Origin: a virus
DNA length: 37,119 nt
Reading direction: 5' to 3' (one strand)
Virus record (IMG/VR): IMGVR_UViG_3300036046_000377
Span: 1 to 37,119 of that record
The notes under the pieces: generated by a model
The model's input: the letters and a program-made list of their open reading frames with translations, nothing else
Told to the model about the DNA's origin: nothing
The model's database searches: none
In this document: positions 1 through 6,121 of the stretch, piece by piece
Layout of the letters: each line of letters begins with the position of its first letter
How positions within the stretch are numbered: the stretch's first letter is position 1
Made by a program: the position numbers and the translations under genes

Positions 1-405
1 ATGTCGCGAATCCCGACCATCGCCGCCCGCGTGAACGAACGGGCGCAACGCGACGCCGGCGGCGTGTCCGAACGCGAACGCCGCGACCACGCGGAGCGGA
101 TGGCCGCGGTGCACGGCGGGCCGATCCGCCGGCACGGGGTCGCCCGGTGGCTCACCCGGCCGACGTACGACGCCGCCCGCGACGCGACCCGCGGCACGCT
201 GGAAATCAACGGCGAGCGGTATGAGTACGCGGCACCTATCGGCGGTGAGACGACCCTCACGCGGTTCGATGGTGCCATCTTCCGCTTCGCCACGGACGCG
301 CTCGGCAATCTGACCTGTGACTGTCACGACACGTTCTACACCGGCTGCCGGTGCCTCCACGCGAACGCACTCCGCGCCGCGTTGGCCGCACTGGAGCCCT
401 TCTAA
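1..405 (+). CDS. Small SWIM-type zinc-finger protein, copy 1
   Basis: A 134-residue protein. Its C-terminus carries the SWIM signature CxCx(n)CxH: C-D-C near residue 106, then C-L-H about a dozen residues on, followed by a short helix (NALRAALAAL). SWIM fingers bind zinc and are known to contact DNA or protein; no enzyme domain is visible here. The middle (RHGVARWL, then a GxLxINGxxY strand pattern) aligns with the protein at 2165-2467, so the two are paralogues. The N-terminal 40 residues are charged and absent from the paralogue. The first base of the window is the A of the ATG, so an upstream start cannot be excluded. The octapeptide-repeat gene begins 11 nt downstream, the same order as at the second copy. 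Confidence 0.7.
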   Translation: MSRIPTIAARVNERAQRDAGGVSERERRDHAERMAAVHGGPIRRHGVARWLTRPTYDAARDATRGTLEINGERYEYAAPIGGETTLTRFDGAIFRFATDALGNLTCDCHDTFYTGCRCLHANALRAALAALEPF

Positions 406-416
406 GGGGGGAAGCA

Positions 417-1034
417 ATGGAAACACGACACGCGACGGCGGGCGTCCACGGCACCGCGATGGCGGGCGCCGCAGGCACCGCGACGGCGGGCAAGTACGGC
501 ACCGCGATGGCGGGCGACCACGGCACCGTGTCGGCGGGCGACGCGGGCACCGCGATGGCGGGCGACCACGGCACCGTGACGGCGGGCGACGCGGGCACCG
601 CGATGGCGGGCGACCACGGCACCGCGACGGCGGGCTATGCCGGCACCGCGACGGCGGGCGCCGCGGGCACCGCGATGGCGGGCGACTACGGCACCGCGAC
701 GGCGGGCGACTACGGCACCGTGACGGCGGGCGTCCACGGCACCGCGACGGCGGGCGCTGCGGGCACCGCGACGGCGGGCGACTACGGCACCGCGACGGCG
801 GGCGACTACGGCACCGCGACGGCGGGCTACGGCGGCACCGTGTCGGCGGGCTACGGCGGCACCGTGTCGGCGGGCGTCCACGGCACACTGATTACCCGGC
901 GTTGGGATTCAACAGCCGGCCGCGTCCGTTACGTCGTCGCTTACGTCGGCGAAGACGGCATCCTTCCCCACACGCCGTACCGCCTAACCGACGACGGTAA
1001 ACTCGTCCGCGCCGATAAAGGGGGAACCCCATGA
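417..1034 (+). CDS. Octapeptide-repeat beta-solenoid protein, copy 1 (19 repeats)
   Basis: A 205-residue protein starting at the ATG behind the purine-rich AAGGGGGGAAG. Residues 7-158 are 19 consecutive octads of the form TAGxxGTA, in which only the two x positions (DH, DY, VH, AA, YG and similar) and one A/T/M/V position vary. Octads with paired T-x-T and AG-[DY] are the pattern of bacterial ice-nucleation proteins, which fold as beta-solenoids with two octads per coil; 19 octads would give about 9.5 coils. Residues 159-205 form a non-repeated C-terminal cap (AYVGEDGILPHTPYRL), also present in the copy at 2470. Unlike that copy it has no N-terminal globular domain. Function is unknown; ice binding is only a structural analogy. 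The stop overlaps the next start as ATGA. Confidence 0.75.
   Translation: METRHATAGVHGTAMAGAAGTATAGKYGTAMAGDHGTVSAGDAGTAMAGDHGTVTAGDAGTAMAGDHGTATAGYAGTATAGAAGTAMAGDYGTATAGDYGTVTAGVHGTATAGAAGTATAGDYGTATAGDYGTATAGYGGTVSAGYGGTVSAGVHGTLITRRWDSTAGRVRYVVAYVGEDGILPHTPYRLTDDGKLVRADKGGTP
435..890 (+). repeat. 24-bp tandem repeat array coding 19 octapeptides
   Basis: Nineteen in-frame 24-bp units. Each has an almost fixed 18-nt core (GGCACCGCGACGGCGGGC) and a variable hexamer (GACCAC, GACTAC, GTCCAC, GCCGCG, TACGGC and others). Variation is concentrated in the hexamer. Because the unit is a multiple of three, long stop-free frames also appear on both strands here; these are not genes. Confidence 0.95.
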
Positions 1035-1210
1035 TCGACTGCATCACGCAAGAACTGTCCGACGGAACGGAGGTGGAATGGCGACCCGGCGAGACAATCC
1101 GAGAGGCGGAGTCCCGCGTCTCCGCCGACGGCCGGCTGATTCACACCGTCATCGACGAGTGGACGTGGGTTCGCAAGCGCATCACAACCCTAGCGGAGGG
1201 CGACCGATGA
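1031..1210 (+). CDS. Hypothetical 59-aa protein
   Basis: A short gene, MIDCITQELSDG to the C-terminal TTLAEGDR, that fills the gap between the repeat protein and the 188-aa gene. Its ATG overlaps the upstream stop (ATGA) and its TGA overlaps the next ATG (ATGA), the translational coupling seen across this operon. The sequence is acidic in the first half (DGTEVEW, REAES) with a Trp/Arg-rich patch (EWTWVRKR) near the end. No family is recognised. Support is positional: with it, the operon has no gap. Confidence 0.6.
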   Translation: MIDCITQELSDGTEVEWRPGETIREAESRVSADGRLIHTVIDEWTWVRKRITTLAEGDR

Positions 1211-1773
1211 GTCTAATTCCGATCCCGAACCGCCGCGCCGCGGAAACGCTCGGCGCGCTGACGGCGAGTAAGGACGGCGGGGGGCGGTACGACTTCGGCA
1301 GCGTCCGAGTCTCCGCCGATCCCGACGGGCGGGTCGAGCTAGCGGCGTGTAATAACGTCGCCGCAATCATCGTCACCACCCCCGTCGGCTTCACGACCCC
1401 CGAACGGCGTACCGCCGCGGTGCCGGCGGCGAAGTGGAAGGCGGCGATAGCGGCCGGGCACCTCGACGTGGCGAAATACGCCTCCGAAGAACTGCAGCCC
1501 TCCATCGCGACCGCGTGTCCGGCCGACGCGACCGCGCTGGCGTCCGTCACAATCGACGCGGAGCATCTTCTACCACTCTTGAAGGCCGTCGCCGCGTTCG
1601 TGCGGCGGGGGCATCACGAATGGCGCAACGGCCGACGGCGGCCGTACCACGCCGCGGAAGTGCGGTTGACCATCCACCGCGACCCACGACAGCCCCTCGT
1701 TCTCACCGCCGATTGCGTCGATGGCTCAAACGTGGTCGGCTTACTCTCCACAGTCAATACGGAGGTGCGCTGA
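1207..1773 (+). CDS. Hypothetical 188-aa protein, possibly sliding-clamp-like
   Basis: The start is the ATG at 1207, preceded by GGAGGG at good spacing and overlapping the previous stop. The protein alternates predicted strands and short helices in a pattern reminiscent of DNA polymerase III beta-clamp domains: a strand pair ending in GRVELAACNNVAAIIV (compare GRLxLxATDxxxAI in clamps), a helix after AAVPAAKWKAAI, then VTIDAEHLLPLLKAV, and a final strand hairpin LVLTADCVDGSNVVGLL. It is about half the length of a DnaN clamp, and the match is by eye only. It could instead be an unrelated small phage beta protein. It lies between the two SWIM/solenoid cassettes, and its stop overlaps the next start as TGATG. 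Confidence 0.45.
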   Translation: MSLIPIPNRRAAETLGALTASKDGGGRYDFGSVRVSADPDGRVELAACNNVAAIIVTTPVGFTTPERRTAAVPAAKWKAAIAAGHLDVAKYASEELQPSIATACPADATALASVTIDAEHLLPLLKAVAAFVRRGHHEWRNGRRRPYHAAEVRLTIHRDPRQPLVLTADCVDGSNVVGLLSTVNTEVR

Positions 1774-2168
1774 TGACTGCGAGGCAACGAGTTTGGCGTG
1801 ACGGGTTCGCCCCACAGATCAGCGACGCCGGCCTCGCGGCGCTCCGGGCGGCCCTTGCGGCCAACGATCCGCGTCTCATTCAAGGCGCGTCAACTCGGCC
1901 GCCGCCGATGAATGCGGTGCTTGACTGGCCAGCCGAAGGCGCTTGCGCCGTCGGTTACTGCGGCTGGCAGTGCGGCAACACTGTCGGCGAAGTCGAACAC
2001 TACTTCGCCGACGCGTGCTATCAAGCCGACCGCCGCCTCGGCGAGCCCGCCGCCTGCCGCTGGTTCCTCAACTGGTACGACGATGAGGATCGGGCGGTGG
2101 TGTTCGCGGAGTTGCTCCGCGAAGTGGATCGGGAGATTTCGCGGCGGGCCGCGGGGGTGGCAGCGTGA
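1773..2168 (+). CDS. Hypothetical 131-aa protein
   Basis: The start is the ATG at 1773, behind GGAGG and overlapping the preceding TGA. Features visible are a central Cys/Trp/Gly segment (GACAVGYCGWQCGN), an acidic stretch with aromatic residues (NWYDDEDRAVVFAELL) and a charged C-terminal helix (REVDREISRRAAG). The three cysteines within about ten residues plus one more downstream (ADACYQ) could bind a metal, but no known motif is matched. The gene is translationally coupled to the second SWIM gene, whose GTG overlaps its TGA. Confidence 0.55.
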   Translation: MTARQRVWRDGFAPQISDAGLAALRAALAANDPRLIQGASTRPPPMNAVLDWPAEGACAVGYCGWQCGNTVGEVEHYFADACYQADRRLGEPAACRWFLNWYDDEDRAVVFAELLREVDREISRRAAGVAA

Positions 2169-2467
2169 CGCCGCAACGTCTCTCCCGCCACGGGGTGGCC
2201 CGCTGGGTCGCCCGGCCCGTGACTCATGCCGACATCCGCGCGGCCGTCGGCGTGTTGTCTATCAACGGGACGCCGTACACGTTCGTTCGCCTCCTCTCCG
2301 CCGGCGTCGTGCGACTCAGCAAGGCGGATGGGACAACCTATCAAGTTGCCCGCGACCCGGACACGGGTGAAGTCTCCTGCGACTGCCCGGACGCGACGTA
2401 CCGGCCGGGATGTTTCTGCAAACACCGTAACGCGGTACTCGCCGCGTTGCTTCACTCAGGGGGGTAA
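2165..2467 (+). CDS. Small SWIM-type zinc-finger protein, copy 2
   Basis: A 100-residue protein starting with GTG, overlapping the upstream stop (GTGA). The C-terminus has the SWIM pattern C-D-C-P-D ... C-K-H (residues about 72-87), a closer match to the family consensus than copy 1. The N-terminal RHGVARWVARP and the strand LSINGTPYTF align with copy 1, showing the two arose by duplication and diverged well. No catalytic residues are seen; a zinc-stabilised binding module is the safest description. The second octapeptide-repeat gene starts only 2 nt after its stop, so the pair is almost certainly co-translated. Confidence 0.72.
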   Translation: MTPQRLSRHGVARWVARPVTHADIRAAVGVLSINGTPYTFVRLLSAGVVRLSKADGTTYQVARDPDTGEVSCDCPDATYRPGCFCKHRNAVLAALLHSGG

Positions 2468-2469
2468 CT

Positions 2470-3579
2470 ATGACCGTACGACTCACGCCCGACCTACTCG
2501 CCGCAGTGGACCGCTCCCGCGCCGCGGGCACCCACTTCGGCCTCCGAACATCCAACGCCGACGGGACCAGCTACAGCGGTTTCCAATGGCCGGCGGCGGG
2601 CGGAGAGGCCGTCGCGCCGGATTGGAGGTCTGACGCGACGTGCGGCGGCGGACTCCACTACCTACCGCGGGGGGAGGGGAATGCAGCCTTACTGCGTACG
2701 AGCGCGGATGCCTTGTGGCAGGTGGTCGAAATTGACTCCGCGAACGAAGTCCGTATTGACTCCGATAAGGCGAAGTGCCTGACGTGCCACGTCGTCTACG
2801 CCGGCACTCGCGACACCGCGACGGCGTTAATTGCGACTCGACACCCCGAAGCCGCATGCGCGTACGGCACCGCGAAGGCGGGCGACCACGGCACCGCGAC
2901 GGCGGGCGACGAGGGCACCGCGATGGCGGGTGACCACGGCACCGCGACGGCGGGCGCCGCAGGCACCGCGACGGCGGGCGACTACGGCACCGCGACGGCG
3001 GGCGACTACGGCACCGTGACGGCGGGCGTCCACGGCACCGCGACGGCGGGCGACTACGGCACCGCGACGGCGGGCGCCGCGGGCACCGCGACGGCGGGCG
3101 ACCGCGGCACCGCGACGGCGGGCTACGACGGCACCGCGAAGGCGGGCTACGGCGGCACCGCGACGGCGGGTTATGCCGGCACCGCGACGGCGGGCGACGC
3201 GGGCACCGCGACGGCGGGCGCCGCGGGCACCGCGACGGCGGGCGTCCACGGCACCGCGAAGGCGGGCGACCACGGCACCGCGACGGCGGGCGACCGCGGC
3301 ACCGCGACGGCGGGCGACTACGGCACCGTGACGGCGGGCGTCCACGGCACCGCGAAGGCGGGCGACCACGGCACCGCGACGGCGGGCGACCGCGGCACCG
3401 CGACGGCGGGCGACCGCGGCACCGCGACGGCGGGCTACGGCGGCACGCTGATTATTACCCACTACGACCGTGCGGCGAATCGCAGACTCGTCGCCGTGGC
3501 CTACGTCGGGGAAGGGGGAATTGAACCTAACCAACCCTATCGACTAAACGTCGCCGGTAAGTTCACCCCCGCCATCTAG
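2470..3579 (+). CDS. Octapeptide-repeat beta-solenoid protein with N-terminal globular domain, copy 2 (24 repeats)
   Basis: A 369-residue protein behind AGGGGGG. Residues 1-130 form a globular domain with the segment ATCGGGLHYLPRG, a Cys-Gly-Gly-Leu-His feature that resembles the N-terminal domains found ahead of octapeptide repeats in other phage proteins (DUF7666-like; recognition from memory). Residues 136-327 are 24 octads of TAGxxGTA type with T-A-T ladders; four octads replace the first T by K. Residues 328-369 are the same cap as in copy 1 (VAYVGEGGIEPNQPYRL). Two octads per coil would give 12 solenoid coils. Function unknown. The gene is last in its operon and is followed by a strong terminator 24 nt downstream. 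Confidence 0.78.
   Translation: MTVRLTPDLLAAVDRSRAAGTHFGLRTSNADGTSYSGFQWPAAGGEAVAPDWRSDATCGGGLHYLPRGEGNAALLRTSADALWQVVEIDSANEVRIDSDKAKCLTCHVVYAGTRDTATALIATRHPEAACAYGTAKAGDHGTATAGDEGTAMAGDHGTATAGAAGTATAGDYGTATAGDYGTVTAGVHGTATAGDYGTATAGAAGTATAGDRGTATAGYDGTAKAGYGGTATAGYAGTATAGDAGTATAGAAGTATAGVHGTAKAGDHGTATAGDRGTATAGDYGTVTAGVHGTAKAGDHGTATAGDRGTATAGDRGTATAGYGGTLIITHYDRAANRRLVAVAYVGEGGIEPNQPYRLNVAGKFTPAI
2875..3450 (+). repeat. 24-bp tandem repeat array coding 24 octapeptides
   Basis: Twenty-four in-frame 24-bp units with the same 18-nt core and variable hexamer as the array at 435-890. A three-octad block (VH, then K-bearing DH, then DR) occurs twice within the array (octads 16-18 and 20-22). A run of AA-DY-DY-VH octads is shared with the first array. 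Both point to unit duplication and exchange between arrays. Confidence 0.95.
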
Positions 3580-3602
3580 CCGGGGCAGTGAACGGTCACT
3601 AA

Positions 3603-3636
3603 AACACGCCGGGTAGCTCCCGGCGTGTTGCGTTTT
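3603..3636. terminator. Strong, probably bidirectional intrinsic terminator
   Basis: A perfect 11-bp stem (AACACGCCGGG at 3603-3613 and its complement at 3619-3629) with a 5-nt loop TAGCT, followed by GCGTTTT on the + strand. On the - strand the stem is followed by TTAG after the paired TT, so it could also act in reverse. It closes the SWIM/solenoid operon and insulates the integrase region. Confidence 0.85.
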
Positions 3637-3654
3637 CCGCTGGACATCGGCGCG

Positions 3655-3671
3655 CCGAACCGGCCGGCACC

Positions 3672-3678
<7 letters not shown>
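3655..3678. repeat. 9-bp perfect inverted repeat at the edge of the att region
   Basis: CCGAACCGG at 3655-3663 and CCGGTTCGG at 3670-3678 flank the 6-nt spacer CCGGCA. The right arm overlaps the anticodon-loop end of the tRNA-Pro fragment. Inverted arms about a 6-8 bp overlap are the layout of tyrosine-recombinase core sites, but the left side does not match a tRNA anticodon stem, so its role is uncertain. Confidence 0.5.
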
Positions 3679-3715
<37 letters not shown>

Positions 3716-3768
3716 TTGGTGAAAGTACTCCCGCGGCACCTTCCGGGGCACGGAATGGGCAGCGAACC

Positions 3769-4731
3769 ATGCCGCGACCCGTCTCCGGCCCGTGGTATCG
3801 GGTCGCCCGTGACACGTGGTACGCGACGCTCGCCGGCCGCGCGGTGTCGCTCGGCATCCGCGGGGCCGGCTCGCACGTCGCGGCGATAGACGCGTGGCGC
3901 GCCGCGACGCGCCCCGCCCGCACCGTCGGCGACGTGGTCACGGCGTACCTCGACTCGGCGCGTCTCCGCGTCGCTCCCGCAACCGCGGCGTGGTACGCGT
4001 CGCTGCTGAGCCCCTTCGCAGCCGCGTACGGCCTGCGTGACGCGGCGAGCCTCACGGCCGACGACATCCACCGCTACGCCGCGTCGCGTGTCACGTGGTC
4101 CGCGGCGACTCGGCACGGGGTGATAACCTGCATCCTCTCCGCGTGGCGAGCGGCGGGCACCCCGATCCGCGGTACTGTGCGGCGGCCGGTGAAGCGCCGC
4201 CGCACGCCGGCCACCCTCATCGACGCCGACGCGCACCGCCGGGTACTCGCCGCGGCCCCGCCGTGGTTGCGGGAGTACGTAGACGCGCTCTACGCCACCG
4301 GGGCGCGGCCGGGGGAGCTAGCCGGCGTCACGGCGGCGAACGTGACGGGCGACGTGGTGACGGTGTGGGAGCATAAGACAGCGGCACGCGGGCACTCTCG
4401 CACCGTCTACCTACCGCCGGCGACCGCGGCCGCGTTCCGCCTGCTCGCCGCGGCCCGGCCGGTCGGCCCGTTGTTCCGCGGGCGGTATGGCGGTGGGTTA
4501 TCTCGCAACGCGGTGGTACACGCGTTCGCGGCGATCCGCCGCCGTACGGGGCTATGCGTCACGGCCTACGATTACCGGCACACATTCGCGACGCGGCTGT
4601 TGGCGGCCGGCATCCCCGACGCGGTGGTTGCGGAGCTACTGGGGCACCGGGGAACCGACACGCTGCACCGGCACTACGCGCACTTGTCGGCGCGGTCCGA
4701 CGTGTTGCGGGCGGCGATCGCGTCACTCTGA
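3769..4731 (+). CDS. int: Tyrosine site-specific recombinase (phage integrase)
   Basis: A 320-residue tyrosine recombinase that would catalyse strand exchange between the phage site and a tRNA-Pro gene. The start chosen is the ATG at 3769 (MPRPVSGPWY); the frame is open further upstream, but that part is the translated tRNA fragment. An N-terminal SAM-like core-binding domain spans roughly residues 50-140 (TVGDVVTAYLDSAR onwards). Catalytic residues visible are Arg180 (ATGARPGEL), Lys203 (EHKTA), Arg270 in AYDYRHTFATR, His293 (LLGHRG) and the nucleophile Tyr303 (HRHYAHL). The usual first His of the HxxR box is Tyr here (YDYR), a tolerated variant. The 3' end converges with and overlaps the end of the - strand operon by 9 nt. 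Confidence 0.93.
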   Translation: MPRPVSGPWYRVARDTWYATLAGRAVSLGIRGAGSHVAAIDAWRAATRPARTVGDVVTAYLDSARLRVAPATAAWYASLLSPFAAAYGLRDAASLTADDIHRYAASRVTWSAATRHGVITCILSAWRAAGTPIRGTVRRPVKRRRTPATLIDADAHRRVLAAAPPWLREYVDALYATGARPGELAGVTAANVTGDVVTVWEHKTAARGHSRTVYLPPATAAAFRLLAAARPVGPLFRGRYGGGLSRNAVVHAFAAIRRRTGLCVTAYDYRHTFATRLLAAGIPDAVVAELLGHRGTDTLHRHYAHLSARSDVLRAAIASL

Positions 4732-5184
4732 GACGACGGCGCACGTCGGCTGCCGGCATCGCGACCGCCGCGGCGCGTAGCGAGGCACAACAGCGACCCC
4801 GCCGGATCGGCGGGAGAAGTCGGGCCACGGAACGAAGGCGAGTCCGCACATGGGGTCCGCGACACTCAGCCGCTCCGCGTCATACCCGCAGCAGACAACC
4901 CAATGTTCCCCGCCGTAGGCCCGCATGTCCCATATCACCGGCCGGCCGCGGTCGATGAGTTGCCGCACGTCAGCCGCGGCCGGCCGGTGAACCACCGCGG
5001 CCTTAACGCCGCGAGATATCAGACACGCCGCGATGGACGCCGGCGACGTTCCGTGCATCACCGTGGTGTCGATATGCAACTCACGAACCGCGGCAGTCTT
5101 CCCGTACAGCGACAGCACCGCCATTGCGGCGCAACGGCCGCAAGAGTGGGTATCGGACTGGAGGTACACCGGCACGGGTATCAT
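4723..5184 (-). CDS. Papain-like C39-family peptidase-like protein
   Basis: A 153-residue protein with the order of active-site features of C39-like cysteine peptidases: Gln9 and Cys15 (QSDTHSCGRCAA), a helix rich in small residues, His94 in EHWVVCCGYD, and Asp110 in VADP. The central GTSPASIAACLISRG and DVRQLIDRGRPVI segments fit the family. No signal peptide is seen, so it probably acts in the cytoplasm. C39 domains cut after Gly-Gly leaders in bacteriocin exporters, but stand-alone versions have varied or unknown targets. It is the last gene of the replication operon; its ATG overlaps the HD gene stop (ATGA), which fixes the start. It could be a counter-defence or host-takeover protease; nothing here proves that. 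Confidence 0.7.
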   Translation of the reverse strand: MIPVPVYLQSDTHSCGRCAAMAVLSLYGKTAAVRELHIDTTVMHGTSPASIAACLISRGVKAAVVHRPAAADVRQLIDRGRPVIWDMRAYGGEHWVVCCGYDAERLSVADPMCGLAFVPWPDFSRRSGGVAVVPRYAPRRSRCRQPTCAVVSE

Positions 5185-5726
5185 CGCGACGCCTCCAACG
5201 CGGCGTACATCGCGAGGAAGGCCGTTTCGGCGTCGTCCGGCATGTGCGGGAGGATGCGATAAGGAAGGGCCGGGTAGCCGTCCAACCACTCCACCCACTC
5301 CGTTCGGAAGCCGATGAGTTGTTGCACTTCCATAGTCAGGGCGCGGCGGTCATGCTCGCGTACGATGTCGGGGATGTCGGCCGGCAAGCCGAACCGCTCC
5401 GCGATGGCGGCAAGCAGCCGATCCTCAGCGGCGCGGAAGCCGGCAAACTCCGGTCGCTGCTTAATCGGCGCCGCCACGTCGCCTAGGTACGCCTCCGCGG
5501 CGTCGTGTAGCAAGCCCCAAAGCTGTGTCTCCGCGCCGTACACGTCCAACGACGCCGCGACGATAACGGAATGCTGCGCGACGGAATAGAACGGCTTGAT
5601 GTGCCCGTTGTAACGACACTGATAGGCGAGGGAGTGGGCGATATCGGTCAGATGGAGCCGCGCCGGGTCCGGCGAGTACGGGTCGATGAACTCGCCTGAC
5701 ACCGTCTGTATCGCCGTGCCGGGCAT
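5181..5726 (-). CDS. HD-domain phosphohydrolase (YfdR/5'-nucleotidase-like)
   Basis: A 181-residue HD-superfamily metal-dependent phosphohydrolase. Visible are His52 in FYSVAQHSV, the His74-Asp75 pair in LLHDAAEAYLGD, and Asp126 in EHDRRAL, the ligand set expected for one divalent metal. The ordered segments IAHSLAYQCRYNGH and GDVAAPIKQRPEF match the small HD proteins frequent in phages and prophages. They are thought to dephosphorylate deoxynucleotides, and the related DatZ of Z-genome phages removes dATP. Substrate cannot be read from the sequence. It is coupled to the dNTP diphosphohydrolase-like gene by a TAATG overlap and lies in the same operon as DNA polymerase, which supports a nucleotide-pool role. 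Confidence 0.85.
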   Translation of the reverse strand: MPGTAIQTVSGEFIDPYSPDPARLHLTDIAHSLAYQCRYNGHIKPFYSVAQHSVIVAASLDVYGAETQLWGLLHDAAEAYLGDVAAPIKQRPEFAGFRAAEDRLLAAIAERFGLPADIPDIVREHDRRALTMEVQQLIGFRTEWVEWLDGYPALPYRILPHMPDDAETAFLAMYAALEASR

Positions 5727-6118
5727 TAGCGGGCCTCCTCGACGTTGTTAACGCCGGCGGCAAGCCGGGCGACCAAGTCGGACCACGACGTACCGAAGTT
5801 GCGCGCGGCGGGTGTGACGCCGGCTAGCGATGCGTCCAACGCCATCAACGCGCGGCACGCGGCGTGCGATAAGTGGTCGTCGGACCGGTCGCCGGCGAGC
5901 CAAGCGAAGTAGTGAGTCATTGCATGGTTAACGTGGTCGGCGACGGTCAAGCCGCGCCAATTGTCCACGCCGTACTTCTTCGCCCCCACGTCCAGCACGC
6001 CGGCGACGGCGAGACACGCGCGAGCCGGCAGCAAGTCGCACCGCGTGCCGGTATCGGATTGCTTCGCGCCGGCGGCGTTGACTTGCGTCGGCGCGTCGGG
6101 AGATAGGTCTACGGCCAT
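5726..6118 (-). CDS. dATP/dGTP diphosphohydrolase N-terminal-domain protein (DUF5664/MazZ-like)
   Basis: A 130-residue protein with the hallmarks of the phage family named for dATP/dGTP diphosphohydrolase (former DUF5664): GAKKYGVDNWRG (residues 45-56), a helix with His62, His65 and His69, and the acidic/His patch DRSDDHLSHAACRALMAL (77-94). Family members are all-alpha, MazG-related NTP pyrophosphatases. MazZ of some 2-aminoadenine phages hydrolyses dATP and dGTP. Here it lies between an HD phosphohydrolase and a family A polymerase, the neighbourhood expected for dNTP-pool control. The N-terminal 20 residues are a poorly conserved leader. Confidence 0.75.
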   Translation of the reverse strand: MAVDLSPDAPTQVNAAGAKQSDTGTRCDLLPARACLAVAGVLDVGAKKYGVDNWRGLTVADHVNHAMTHYFAWLAGDRSDDHLSHAACRALMALDASLAGVTPAARNFGTSWSDLVARLAAGVNNVEEAR

Positions 6119-6121
6119 CGC

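Noticed and set aside
402-881. Long - strand reading frame made of ARRRGAV-type repeats, antisense to the first octapeptide array
   Set aside because: It exists only because the 24-bp repeat has no stop in several frames; Arg/Ala-rich composition, no start signal. The same applies to 257-622 (-), 317-1000 (+) and 2827-3534 (-).
435-890. CRISPR-like look of the regular repeats
   Set aside because: Units are 24 bp with only a 6-bp variable part, all in frame and translated; there are no spacers and no cas genes.
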